Assembly (NCBI RefSeq): GCF_017357385.1
Contig: NZ_CP071632.1
Coordinates: 3,291,501-3,355,500 of the forward strand
Origin: Rhizobium sp. NZLR1
Lineage (GTDB): Bacteria; Pseudomonadota; Alphaproteobacteria; Rhizobiales; Rhizobiaceae
Direction of reading: 5' to 3'
DNA length: 64,000 nt
Shown one piece after another: positions 17,610 to 25,989 of the stretch. Made by a program: the position numbers and the translations under genes. The notes beneath the pieces are model-generated. The model was not told the origin of the DNA. It made no database searches and saw only the letters and a program-made list of their open reading frames with translations. The number at the start of each line of letters is the position of its first letter. Within the stretch, counting starts at the first letter, position 1.

Positions 17610-18658
17610 CCGCGGTAAGCTTCAAGGATGTCAGCATCATCTTCGGCGACCGGCCGGAAACAGCGCTTGCCATGGTCGACCAGGGCAAAACACGTGACGA
17701 AATCGGCGCCGCCACCGGCTTGGTGCTCGGCGTCGCCAATGCCTCGCTGACCATCGAAGAAGGCGAAATCCTGGTGCTGATGGGCCTTTCCGGCTCTGGC
17801 AAGTCGACGCTGCTGCGCGCCGTCAACGGCCTCGCCCCCGTCGTGCGCGGTGACGTCTCGGTCTCGACCTCCAATGGTCCGGTCAACCCTTACAGATGCA
17901 ACGCCAAGGCGCTGCGGGAGCTGCGCACCCACACCGTCTCCATGGTGTTCCAGCAATTCGCTCTTCTGCCCTGGCGCACCGTCGCCGAGAATGTCGGCTT
18001 CGGCCTCGAACTCGCCGGCATGCCGGAGGCCGAACGCAAGCGGCGCGTCGGTGAACAGCTCGAGCTCGTCAACCTGACGAAATGGGCCGACCGCAAGGTC
18101 AACGAACTCTCAGGCGGCATGCAGCAGCGCGTCGGTCTTGCCCGCGCCTTTGCCACCGGCGCCCCGATCTTGCTGATGGACGAGCCTTTCTCGGCGCTCG
18201 ATCCCCTGATCCGCACCCGCCTGCAAGACGAGCTCCTGGAGTTCCAGCGGCGGCTGAAGAAGACCATCCTCTTCGTCAGCCACGATCTCGACGAGGCCTT
18301 CCGCATCGGCAACCGCATCGCCATCATGGAGGGCGGCCATATCATCCAATGCGGAACGCCGCACGACATCGTCAAGAACCCCGCCGACCAGTATGTCGCC
18401 GATTTCGTGCAGCATCTCAACCCGATCAGCATGCTGACGGCGGCCGACGTGATGCAACCCGGTCTCGGTCAGACGGCCGCCGGCATGAGCGTCAGCGCCA
18501 CGGCCCGTGCCGCTACCCCGCTCGTCGATATCCTCGATGCCCTTGCCCGCCAGCCCGGCAGCATCGGCATCGTCGAGAACGGCACGATCGTCGGCACCGT
18601 CTCGGCCCAGGATATCGTTGCCGGCCTCACCCGCCATCGCCGCAAGCAGGACGCTTGA
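17606..18658 (+). CDS. choV: Choline ABC transporter, ATP-binding protein
   Basis: This 350-residue ATPase of the OpuAA/ProV family has a Walker A motif (GLSGSGKST, about residue 60), a Q-loop (MVFQQFALLPW), the signature LSGGMQQRVGLARA, Walker B (ILLMDEPFSALDP) and the switch His (FVSHDLDEA). The C-terminal ~80 residues form a CBS-like regulatory region, shorter than in some ProV proteins. It powers ChoW. The start overlaps the choW stop. Confidence 0.93.
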   Translation: MTAVSFKDVSIIFGDRPETALAMVDQGKTRDEIGAATGLVLGVANASLTIEEGEILVLMGLSGSGKSTLLRAVNGLAPVVRGDVSVSTSNGPVNPYRCNAKALRELRTHTVSMVFQQFALLPWRTVAENVGFGLELAGMPEAERKRRVGEQLELVNLTKWADRKVNELSGGMQQRVGLARAFATGAPILLMDEPFSALDPLIRTRLQDELLEFQRRLKKTILFVSHDLDEAFRIGNRIAIMEGGHIIQCGTPHDIVKNPADQYVADFVQHLNPISMLTAADVMQPGLGQTAAGMSVSATARAATPLVDILDALARQPGSIGIVENGTIVGTVSAQDIVAGLTRHRRKQDA

Positions 18659-18689
18659 TGTTTTCAATCCGCTTTGCCACAAAGCGGAT

Positions 18690-19439
18690 ATGAAAGATCA
18701 ACCCTCGCCCATACGCGAAACCGACGACGATGCCCGCAAGCTTGCGCGCGTGCTTCTGCGCTCCGCGCGGCACGCGGCGATTGCCGTTCTCGACCCCGAG
18801 ACCGGCTTCCCCTTCGCCAGCCGCGTGCTGGTCGCGACCGATATTGACGGCACCCCCGTCATCCTCGTTTCGAAACTGTCGGCCCATACCAGGGCGCTTG
18901 CCAAGGACCCGCGCGCCTCACTCCTGACCGGCGAGCCGGGCAAGGGCGATCCGCTCGCCCACCCTCGCCTGACAACCCAATGCCTGGCTGAACCCGTCGA
19001 GCGCGGCAATGCGTTCTACGAGCGCATCCGCACGCGTTTTCTCGCTCGCCACGCCAAGGCGAAGCTTTATCTCGACTTTCCTGATTTCCTGTTCTTCCGT
19101 CTCAAGCCGAAACGGGCCAGCTTCAATGGCGGCTTCGGCCGCGCCTACCTGCTCGACGCAAACGATCTCATAATCCAGTCGTCCGCGAATGAAGAAGTCG
19201 CCGCCGGGGCGGCAGAAGCAGTGCGAGATTTAGTAGCGCGCTACCCCGATGTGACCGAGACCCTCGCTATCAGGCTAAAGGCGCCGGAATCGGCTTCTTG
19301 GCGCATTTGTGGTATCGATCCCTCAGGTTTCGACATGATTTCCGGCGATTATCTGCTGCGATACGAATTCGAAACCCTCATAGGGGATGCCGATCACATT
19401 TGTTCAAACATATCTAAAATAGCATACTCGATACCTTAA
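18690..19439 (+). CDS. HugZ-like heme-utilisation / pyridoxamine-oxidase-fold protein
   Basis: The start is taken at the ATG 18690 (31 bp after choV), giving 249 residues. The N-terminal ~150 residues form a split-barrel flavin-reductase-like fold (RHAAIAVLDPETGFPFASRV, LTTQCLAEPVERG). The C-terminal part is DUF2470-like (FDMISGDYLLRYEFE). This is the domain order of HugZ-type proteins, some of which bind or degrade heme. The closeness to choV may allow read-through. Whether it acts on heme here is inference; a heme receptor lies 13 kb away but not in an operon. Confidence 0.7.
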   Translation: MKDQPSPIRETDDDARKLARVLLRSARHAAIAVLDPETGFPFASRVLVATDIDGTPVILVSKLSAHTRALAKDPRASLLTGEPGKGDPLAHPRLTTQCLAEPVERGNAFYERIRTRFLARHAKAKLYLDFPDFLFFRLKPKRASFNGGFGRAYLLDANDLIIQSSANEEVAAGAAEAVRDLVARYPDVTETLAIRLKAPESASWRICGIDPSGFDMISGDYLLRYEFETLIGDADHICSNISKIAYSIP

Positions 19440-19456
19440 ATTTAGGTATATACAAT
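19403..19456. promoter_or_regulatory. Two NolR-type boxes upstream of nolR
   Basis: TTTAG-N9-AT at 19441-19456 (plus strand) and TTTAG-N9-AA at 19403-19418 (minus strand) both fit the published NolR consensus (A/T)TTAG-N9-A(T/A). They lie 100-153 bp upstream of the nolR start, and the outer one overlaps the end of the HugZ-like gene. They fit the autoregulation known for NolR. Confidence 0.55.
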
Positions 19457-19555
19457 CTTCGACCTCAGTTGCTAGTTTCTGGCGTCGGTCAAAATCCCGA
19501 CTGGCGGCCAGTGCCCACATGAATGATGTACGTTTCGCATTAGGAAGATAACAAT

Positions 19556-19873
19556 ATGGACACCACGGATTTGGCCGATCACACCAATGTGGCGGCAGCG
19601 TTATTATCGGCCATGGCCAACCCGAAGAGATTGCTGATCCTGTGTAGCCTCGTGAAGGGCGAAGTGGCCGTCGGCGTGCTTGCAACGCAGGTCGGCCTCA
19701 GCCAGTCGGCTCTTTCCCAGCACCTGTCGAAACTGCGCGCTCAAAAGCTGGTCAAGACCCGCCGAGACGCACAAACCATTTATTATTCGAGCACCTCCGA
19801 GCCGGTGATGAAGATCCTGGCGACGCTCGAAGACATCTATCTCGTGCAGAATCGGAACAGATCCGCCGCTTGA
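19556..19873 (+). CDS. nolR: NolR-like ArsR-family repressor
   Basis: This 105-residue winged-helix protein has no metal-binding Cys motif. The central part, MANPKRLLILCSLVKGE and then GLSQSALSQHLSKLRAQ with TRRDAQTIYYSS, is nearly the same as in rhizobial NolR, the repressor of nod genes and a wider regulon. The N- and C-terminal tails are shorter than in the Sinorhizobium protein. The ATG at 19556 is preceded by AGGA. Two NolR-type boxes upstream support identity and autorepression. A strong terminator follows at 19965. Confidence 0.8.
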   Translation: MDTTDLADHTNVAAALLSAMANPKRLLILCSLVKGEVAVGVLATQVGLSQSALSQHLSKLRAQKLVKTRRDAQTIYYSSTSEPVMKILATLEDIYLVQNRNRSAA

Positions 19874-19964
19874 TGATAGCGCTGACATGAATGTCGGCCG
19901 ATGTCGTGGCGTAAGGGGATGTTCCCGGAGACGCGACAACGATATTTCAGCACCTGAACCTTAT

Positions 19965-20007
19965 GGCACGACCGGCAAACCTTGCGATTTGCCGGTCGTG
20001 CCTTTTT
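19965..20007 (+). terminator. Strong rho-independent terminator
   Basis: A perfect 15-bp stem (GGCACGACCGGCAAA at 19965-19979, TTTGCCGGTCGTGCC at 19988-20002) with an 8-nt loop is followed by TTTTT. It ends the nolR transcript or a small RNA encoded just upstream. Confidence 0.92.
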
Positions 20008-20119
20008 AACTTCGCCTGTCGGCCCCGAGCTATTCCCAGATTGATTGGAGCAACTCGAACCTCCCGCCCCGGTGGCTCTCGGGCGTTTTCCCCGTTGACG
20101 CCTCGGGAAGCCCTGATAA

Positions 20120-20137
20120 TTTGACCGGGCAGTCAAA
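20120..20137. promoter_or_regulatory. RutR-like palindrome upstream of the aminotransferase
   Basis: TTTGAC-N6-GTCAAA is a perfect dyad 49 bp before the aminotransferase start. Its core TTGACC-N5-GTCAA agrees with the RutR operator TTGACCA-NN-TGGTCAA at 11 of 14 defined positions. RutR controls pyrimidine breakdown, which yields beta-alanine, the expected substrate of the gene downstream. Confidence 0.45.
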
Positions 20138-20185
20138 ATTTGGGCGTGAAGCCCCGGAAAGGGCCGTCAGCGGCCAGGAGAACAG

Positions 20186-21511
20186 ATGTCCAATCGCCTC
20201 AATGCACCGAACGATCTCCGCGCCTTCTGGATGCCGTTCACGGCAAATCGCCAGTTCAAGAAGGAGCCGCGCATGTTCGTCGGCGCCAAGGACATGTATT
20301 ATACGACCCATGACGGCCGTCAGGTGCTGGACGGCACTGCCGGCCTCTGGTGCGTCAACGCCGGCCACTGCCGCCCGAAGATCACCGAGGCGATCCGTGA
20401 GCAGGCCGGCGAGCTCGATTACGCCCCGGCCTTCCAGCTCGGCCACCCTAAGGCCTTCGAACTGGCAAACCGCCTGGTCGACATTGCTCCCGAAGGCCTG
20501 AACCACGTTCTCTACACCAATTCCGGATCCGAATCCGTCGAGACGGCGCTCAAGGTGGCGCTCGCCTATCACCGCGTGAAGGGCAATGGGTCTCGCTTCC
20601 GCCTGATCGGCCGCGAGCGCGGCTATCACGGCGTCAACTTCGGCGGCATTTCCGTCGGCGGCATCGTCAGCAATCGCAAGATGTTCGGCACGCTGCTGAC
20701 CGGCGTCGATCACATGCCGCATACCCACCAGCCCGGCAAGAACAACTTCACCCGCGGCGAGCCCGAGCATGGCGGCGACATCGCCACTGAGCTCGAGCGT
20801 ATCGTCACCCTGCATGATGCCTCCACCGTTGCCGCCGTCATCGTCGAGCCGGTGGCCGGGTCCACCGGCGTCCTGATCCCGCCGAAGGGCTACCTGCAGA
20901 AGCTGCGCGAGATCTGCACCAAACACGGCATCCTTCTGATCTTCGACGAGGTCATCACCGGCTTCGGCCGCCTCGGCGCGCCCTTCGCCGCGCAATATTA
21001 CGACGTCAAGCCCGACATGATCACCGCAGCCAAGGGACTGACCAATGGCGTCATTCCGATGGGCGCCGTCTTCGTCACCTCCGAAATCCATGATGCCTTC
21101 ATGAACGGTCCGGAGCATATGATCGAGTTCTTCCACGGCTACACCTATTCCGGCAACCCGATCGCCTCCGCCGCCGCCCTCGCCACGCTCGACACCTACA
21201 AGGAAGAGGGGCTGCTAACACGCGCCGCCGAGCTTTCCGATTACTGGGCCGACGCGCTGCATTCACTGAAGGACTGCCCCAATGTCATCGACATCAGGAA
21301 CACCGGCCTGATCGGCGCGATCGAACTCGATCCGATCGCTGGCGAGCCGACCAAGCGGGCCTTCACCGCTTTCCTGAAAGCCTATGAAACCGGCCTGCTG
21401 ATCCGCACCACCGGCGATATCATCGCACTCTCTCCGCCGCTGATCATCGAGAAGCACCACATCGATGAACTCTTCGGCAAGCTGCGGACCATCCTGCAGA
21501 ACAATATCTGA
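20186..21511 (+). CDS. Class III aminotransferase, beta-alanine:pyruvate type
   Basis: This 441-residue PLP enzyme has the class III features: TNSGSESVETALKVALAYHR, IVEPVAGSTGVLIPPKGYL, FDEVITGFGRLG, and the PLP lysine in ITAAKGLTNG. The N-terminal LRAFWMPFTANRQFK and the sequence around the active site are typical of omega-amino acid (beta-alanine):pyruvate transaminases, which convert beta-alanine and pyruvate to malonate semialdehyde and alanine. The ATG at 20186 has AGGAGAACAG upstream. The RutR-like box supports a link to pyrimidine catabolism. The exact amine donor is not settled by sequence. Confidence 0.85.
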   Translation: MSNRLNAPNDLRAFWMPFTANRQFKKEPRMFVGAKDMYYTTHDGRQVLDGTAGLWCVNAGHCRPKITEAIREQAGELDYAPAFQLGHPKAFELANRLVDIAPEGLNHVLYTNSGSESVETALKVALAYHRVKGNGSRFRLIGRERGYHGVNFGGISVGGIVSNRKMFGTLLTGVDHMPHTHQPGKNNFTRGEPEHGGDIATELERIVTLHDASTVAAVIVEPVAGSTGVLIPPKGYLQKLREICTKHGILLIFDEVITGFGRLGAPFAAQYYDVKPDMITAAKGLTNGVIPMGAVFVTSEIHDAFMNGPEHMIEFFHGYTYSGNPIASAAALATLDTYKEEGLLTRAAELSDYWADALHSLKDCPNVIDIRNTGLIGAIELDPIAGEPTKRAFTAFLKAYETGLLIRTTGDIIALSPPLIIEKHHIDELFGKLRTILQNNI

Positions 21512-21538
21512 GAAAGTTCTCAAGCTTTCGGCATCATC

Positions 21539-21574
21539 GCCTGCGGCGGGCGCAAGTCCACGCAGGCCTTTTTT
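21539..21574 (+). terminator. Rho-independent terminator of the aminotransferase
   Basis: GCCTGCG (21539-21545) pairs with CGCAGGC (21561-21567) and is followed by six T, 28 bp past the stop codon. Confidence 0.85.
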
Positions 21575-21586
21575 GATGGATCCACC

Positions 21587-22501
21587 TCAGGTCACGGCGG
21601 CGACCGACAGGCAGAGGGCGAATTTCTTCAGAAGCCGGCGATCGAAATGCCCTTCGTTACCAAGCATCCATTTCAGTGCCTGGCTGGCGCTCCATGGCGC
21701 CCTGTAGGGTCGCACCGAGGTGACGGCGTCATAGACGTCGCAAATCGCCGCAAGGCGCGCATGGAAGCTGACCTGCGTCTCGGAAAGTTTGCGGGGATAA
21801 CCCTTGCCGTCGATCCGCTCATGATGGTTGAGACAAACGTCGAGAACGATCTCCGGCATGCCTTCCTGACGCGACAGGATTGCGTGTCCCTTTTCCGGAT
21901 GGTCGCGGATCATCTTGATCTCGTCTTCGTCCAGGCGTCCTTCCTTGTTGAGCACCTCGAGCGGAATTTCGAGCTTGCCGACGTCGTGCAGCAATCCTGC
22001 TGTGCCGAGCATCTGCACGGTTGTCTCGTCAAGTCCGAGATGGCGGCTGAAAAGGATCATCAGCGCACTCACAGAAATGGAATGCAGGAACGTCACCTCG
22101 TCCCTGGATTTCAGGCGCGTAACGCTTAGGAAGACGGTCGGGTTCTGATCGATCGACTTGGAGACCGAGGAAATCACCGGCGCCACCTGATCGACGCTGA
22201 TCCCATCGCCATGCTGCAACCGACCGAAAACGTTCTCCAGCACCTGCACGGATTTCTGAATCGTCTCGTGTGCGGCCTTGGTGTCGATCTCGATATTGCC
22301 AGTTGGCAGGCCATCAATATCGACGCCCCTGCTGGTATTGATGACTACGCCTGGAATGCCACTCTTGCGAAGAGTCAGGGCATCCATTTCACGGCGCAGG
22401 AGAAATCTTCTCTTGGACAGAAGAGGATCTTGCCACACACCCTCGATCGCCTCGACAAACATTCCGGTGCGCACCTGTCTGGCTTCGATACGCTTGAGCA
22501 T
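21587..22501 (-). CDS. HD-GYP cyclic-di-GMP phosphodiesterase with N-terminal DUF3391
   Basis: This 304-residue protein begins with a DUF3391-like segment (RIEARQVRTGMFVEAIEGVW) and continues into an HD-GYP domain with LLHDVGKLEIP, NHHERIDGKGYP and the downstream CDVYDAVTSVRPYR. All metal ligands that I can identify are present, so it should hydrolyse cyclic-di-GMP. It ends only about 20 residues after the last conserved helix (LKKFALCLSVAAVT). Many relatives carry an additional C-terminal segment, so this one may be short. Its stop lies next to the aminotransferase terminator. Confidence 0.85.
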   Translation of the reverse strand: MLKRIEARQVRTGMFVEAIEGVWQDPLLSKRRFLLRREMDALTLRKSGIPGVVINTSRGVDIDGLPTGNIEIDTKAAHETIQKSVQVLENVFGRLQHGDGISVDQVAPVISSVSKSIDQNPTVFLSVTRLKSRDEVTFLHSISVSALMILFSRHLGLDETTVQMLGTAGLLHDVGKLEIPLEVLNKEGRLDEDEIKMIRDHPEKGHAILSRQEGMPEIVLDVCLNHHERIDGKGYPRKLSETQVSFHARLAAICDVYDAVTSVRPYRAPWSASQALKWMLGNEGHFDRRLLKKFALCLSVAAVT

Positions 22502-22958
22502 GCAGATCTCTGTTCCTGAAATATCTCTCTGTTTATCGTCGACCGTTTTTGCATCGCAGCAATATATGCACGAACAATGATTCTACTCTGATTGGTAGAA
22601 TCAAATGTTAATCTCAAACAAAATTGAAGTTCCAGATACGAGAGAACATCCGCTCATCCCTTATATGGGCTCCCCGAGCCTCCTCCGAAAAGCGGAAGAC
22701 AGGGCCGGATCGAACGATTTTCGACGAAACCGTGCCGCCCTGCCTCGATTTTCGTTTCATTTTGTTATCATCTTGCGGAATCTCACCAAAATTCTTAGAA
22801 ATCTTGCCGTTGCATCCATCCGAGCCAAATATGGCCGGAGGACGTATTGATCGCGCCGAAATCGATCGTCCTTGGCACAGCCTAGCGCTGTTGAACGATC
22901 CGGAAAGCCGGCGTAGCACCTCATCGCGGGTCAATGACCCCATCCAAGGAGACAGACT
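22502..22958. promoter_or_regulatory. 457-bp divergent intergenic region with a 24-bp palindrome
   Basis: GATTCTAC (22579-22586) and GTAGAATC (22595-22602) form a perfect dyad with an 8-bp spacer, 78 bp upstream of the HD-GYP start. The rest of the region is AT-richer than the genes and would hold the promoters of both. An 81-codon frame at 22605 has no ribosome site and looks like chance. Confidence 0.4.
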
Positions 22959-24062
22959 ATGACCCTCAAGACATTGACGGCGACCCTCGTTGCGTCGCTC
23001 GCCTTTGCACCGCTTGCTCACGCCGATATCACCATCGGCCTGATTGCGCCGCTGACCGGTCCCGTCGCCGCCTATGGCGACCAGGTAAAGAACGGCGCTC
23101 AGACCGCCGTCGACGAGATCAACAAGAAGGGCGGCATTCTCGGCCAGAAGGTTATCCTCGAATTGGCCGACGATGCCGGCGAACCCAAGCAGGGTGTTTC
23201 CGCCGCCAACAAGGTCGTCGCCGACGGCATTCGCTTCGTCGTCGGCCCGGTCACCTCGGGTGTCGCCATTCCGGTGTCGGACGTGCTGGCTGAAAACGGC
23301 GTGCTGATGGTCACTCCGACTGCGACGGCCCCCGACCTGACCAAGCGCGGTCTTACCAACGTGCTGCGCACCTGCGGGCGCGACGACCAGCAGGCCGAAG
23401 TTGCCGCCAAATACGTGCTGAAGAATTTCAAGGACAAGCGCGTCGCCATCGTCAACGACAAGGGCGCCTACGGCAAAGGCCTCGCCGACGCCTTCAAGGC
23501 GACGCTGAACGCCGGCGGCATCACCGAAGTCGTCAACGACGCGATCACCCCTGGTGACAAGGACTTCAGCGCGCTCACCACCCGCATCAAGTCGGAGAAA
23601 GCCGACGTCGTCTATTTCGGCGGTTACCACCCCGAAGGCGGCCTGCTCGCCCGCCAGCTGCATGACCTCGCCGCCAACGCCACGATCATCGGTGGCGACG
23701 GCCTCTCCAACACCGAATTCTGGGCAATCGGCACGGATGCCGCCGCCGGCACCGTCTTCACCAACGCCTCGGACGCAACGAAGAGCCCGGATTCCAAGGC
23801 CGCAGCCGAGGCGCTCGCTGCCAAGAACATCCCGGCCGAAGCCTTCACGCTCAACGCCTATGCCGCTGTCGAAGTGCTGAAGGCCGGCATCGAGAAGGCC
23901 GGCAGCGCCGAGGATGGTGCAGCCGTCGCGGCCGCTCTGAAGGACGGCAAGGAGATCCCGACCGCTATCGGAAAGGTCACCTATGGCGAAACCGGCGACC
24001 TGACCTCGCAAAGCTTCTCGCTCTACAAGTGGGAAGGCGGCAAGATCGTTTCCGCCGAGTAA
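22959..24062 (+). CDS. Branched-chain amino acid ABC transporter, binding protein (LivK/BraC-like)
   Basis: This 367-residue periplasmic binding protein has a signal peptide cleaved after PLAHA and the family start [21 protein letters not shown]. The type I periplasmic fold continues with [34 protein letters not shown] and [17 protein letters not shown]. It binds Leu/Ile/Val-type amino acids. It stands alone, and the permease and ATPase genes are not in this window. AAGGAGACAGACT before the ATG is a strong ribosome site. Confidence 0.92.
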   Translation: MTLKTLTATLVASLAFAPLAHADITIGLIAPLTGPVAAYGDQVKNGAQTAVDEINKKGGILGQKVILELADDAGEPKQGVSAANKVVADGIRFVVGPVTSGVAIPVSDVLAENGVLMVTPTATAPDLTKRGLTNVLRTCGRDDQQAEVAAKYVLKNFKDKRVAIVNDKGAYGKGLADAFKATLNAGGITEVVNDAITPGDKDFSALTTRIKSEKADVVYFGGYHPEGGLLARQLHDLAANATIIGGDGLSNTEFWAIGTDAAAGTVFTNASDATKSPDSKAAAEALAAKNIPAEAFTLNAYAAVEVLKAGIEKAGSAEDGAAVAAALKDGKEIPTAIGKVTYGETGDLTSQSFSLYKWEGGKIVSAE

Positions 24063-24083
24063 GCCACGACATCGAGACAGCGA

Positions 24084-24115
24084 CCGGGCGCCACCACGGC
24101 GCCCGGTTTTGTTTG
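24084..24115 (+). terminator. Terminator of the branched-chain amino-acid binding protein gene
   Basis: ACCGGGCGCC (24084-24093) pairs with GGCGCCCGGT (24099-24108), followed by TTTTGTTT. Confidence 0.9.
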
Positions 24116-24179
24116 CAGGCATCGCATGTCGCCGCAGATCGGCTATAACTTCGGAATCGGTTGCAATGTGAGCAATGCC

Positions 24180-25877
24180 ATGACCAGCAGACTTGAGCGT
24201 TTCATCGACCAGGGCGTCGGCCGCATGCCGGCCGATATCGTGCTGAAGGGTGGGCACTTCTTCGATCTCGTCACCGGCGAACTCGTCCAGTCGGACATCG
24301 CCATCGGCGGCGATCGCATCGTCGGCACTTCGGGCAATTATCAGGGTGAAACCGAGATCGACATATCGGGAAAAACAGTCGTTCCCGGCTTCATCGACAC
24401 GCATCTGCACATCGAATCTTCGCTCGTCACACCGCATGAATTCGACCGCTGCGTTCTGCCCTACGGCGTCACCACCGCGATCTGCGATCCGCACGAAATC
24501 GCCAATGTGCTCGGCGCAGCCGGCATCGAGTTCTTTCTCCAATCCGCGCTCGAGACGATCATGGACATCCGCGTCCAGCTCTCCTCCTGCGTTCCGGCAA
24601 CCCATCTCGAAACCTCCGGCGCCGATCTGCCGATCGAGCGCCTCCTGCCCTTCCGCCACCATCCGAAGGTCATCGGCCTTGCCGAATTCATGAATTTCCC
24701 CGGCGTGATCCACAAGGATCCCGTCTGCATGGCCAAGCTCGACGCCTTCCAGGGCGGCCACATCGACGGTCACGCGCCGCTGCTGACCGGCAACGACCTC
24801 AACGGTTACCTCTCGGCTGGCATCCGCACCGAGCATGAATGCACGACCGCCACCGAGGCGCTGGAAAAGATCCGCAAAGGCATGCATATCCTCGTGCGCG
24901 AGGGCTCGGTATCCAAGGATCTTGCCGCGCTGATGCCCATTATCACCGAGCGGCTTTCACCCTTCCTGGCGCTCTGCACCGACGATCGCAATCCGCTCGA
25001 TATCGCCGAACAGGGCCATCTCGATCACATGATCCGCACGGCGATCGCAAGCGGCGTCGAGCCCTTGGCGATCTACCGCGCCGCCTCGATCTCGGCCGCC
25101 CGCGCCTTCGGCCTCAGGGACCGGGGCCTGGTCGCGCCGGGCTGGCGCGCCGACCTGGTGGTACTCGAGAGCCTGGAAGATTGCCGTGCCGACATGGTCT
25201 TTTCCGCCGGTCGCCGCGTCACCGATGCGCTCTTTTCCTCACGCAGACCGGTTGCACCGATCGGCCTCGACAGCGTCAAGGCCCGGCCCGTCAACGCCGC
25301 CCATTTCGGCGTGCCGGTCGCCGAGGGCGAAACGCCAGTTATCGGCGTCATGCCGGGCAAGATCATCACCGAGCATCGCCGCTACCGCCTGCCCGTCAGG
25401 GGCAACGAGACGGCGGTCGACCTTGCCAACGACATCATCAAGGTCGCCGTCATCGAGCGCCATGGCAAGAACGGCAACCACGCCAACGGCTTCGTCCAGG
25501 GCTTTGGCCTGAAGAAAGGCGCGATCGCCTCCACCGTCGGCCATGACAGCCACAATATCTGCGTCGTCGGCGTCAGCGAGGAAGACATGGCGCATGCCGC
25601 AAACCGCCTCGGCGAGATCAAGGGCGGCTTCGTCGTTGTCGAAGATGGCAAGGTTACCGGCGAAATCGCCCTGCCCATCGCCGGCCTGATGAGCCTCGAG
25701 CCCTATGAAACGGTCCGCGATACGCTGCACCATCTGCGTAAGGCCGCCTTCGCTCTCGGCGCCACGTTGGAGGAACCCTTCCTCCAACTCGCCTTCCTGC
25801 CGCTGCCGGTCATCCCGCACCTGAAGATCTCTGACCGCGGCATGGTGGATGTGGACAAGTTCGCACTGATCGGGTGA
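24180..25877 (+). CDS. ade: Adenine deaminase
   Basis: This 565-residue metal-dependent amidohydrolase converts adenine to hypoxanthine. It shows the metal site [22 protein letters not shown], the IDGHAPLL segment, [11 protein letters not shown] and the C-terminal [12 protein letters not shown] typical of the Ade family. The ATG at 24180 gives the usual N-terminus ([12 protein letters not shown]). An in-frame ATG at 24126 would add 18 residues, and neither has a strong ribosome site. It links to the guanine, xanthine and urate genes at the other end of the window. Confidence 0.93.
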   Translation: MTSRLERFIDQGVGRMPADIVLKGGHFFDLVTGELVQSDIAIGGDRIVGTSGNYQGETEIDISGKTVVPGFIDTHLHIESSLVTPHEFDRCVLPYGVTTAICDPHEIANVLGAAGIEFFLQSALETIMDIRVQLSSCVPATHLETSGADLPIERLLPFRHHPKVIGLAEFMNFPGVIHKDPVCMAKLDAFQGGHIDGHAPLLTGNDLNGYLSAGIRTEHECTTATEALEKIRKGMHILVREGSVSKDLAALMPIITERLSPFLALCTDDRNPLDIAEQGHLDHMIRTAIASGVEPLAIYRAASISAARAFGLRDRGLVAPGWRADLVVLESLEDCRADMVFSAGRRVTDALFSSRRPVAPIGLDSVKARPVNAAHFGVPVAEGETPVIGVMPGKIITEHRRYRLPVRGNETAVDLANDIIKVAVIERHGKNGNHANGFVQGFGLKKGAIASTVGHDSHNICVVGVSEEDMAHAANRLGEIKGGFVVVEDGKVTGEIALPIAGLMSLEPYETVRDTLHHLRKAAFALGATLEEPFLQLAFLPLPVIPHLKISDRGMVDVDKFALIG

Positions 25878-25989
25878 TACAACTGATATGGCATACGAGA
25901 TTTCGTGAGAGCGGATATCCAAATCTCAAACCGCGTGATGCCTCGTCGTCAGTTCAAGCCCGATCTCCTGCGCGGCGATAGCGTGGACA

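Larger units (their letters stand above)
19874..20185. other. 312-bp intergenic region: terminator, possible small transcript, RutR-like box
   Basis: The region holds a strong terminator (19965-20007), then a palindromic operator candidate (20120-20137) close to the aminotransferase start. The stretch 19874-19964 before the terminator has no coding potential that I can see. It could be the nolR 3' UTR or a small RNA, with no sequence match that lets me choose. Confidence 0.5.

Noticed and set aside
22605..22850. An 81-codon plus-strand frame in the HD-GYP/binding-protein gap
   Set aside because: There is no ribosome site or recognisable motif, and it overlaps likely promoter DNA.
22614..24887. 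A 757-codon minus-strand frame across the amino-acid binding protein and adenine deaminase
   Set aside because: It mirrors two well-supported plus-strand genes and has biased Gly/Asp/Arg composition, so it is a shadow.
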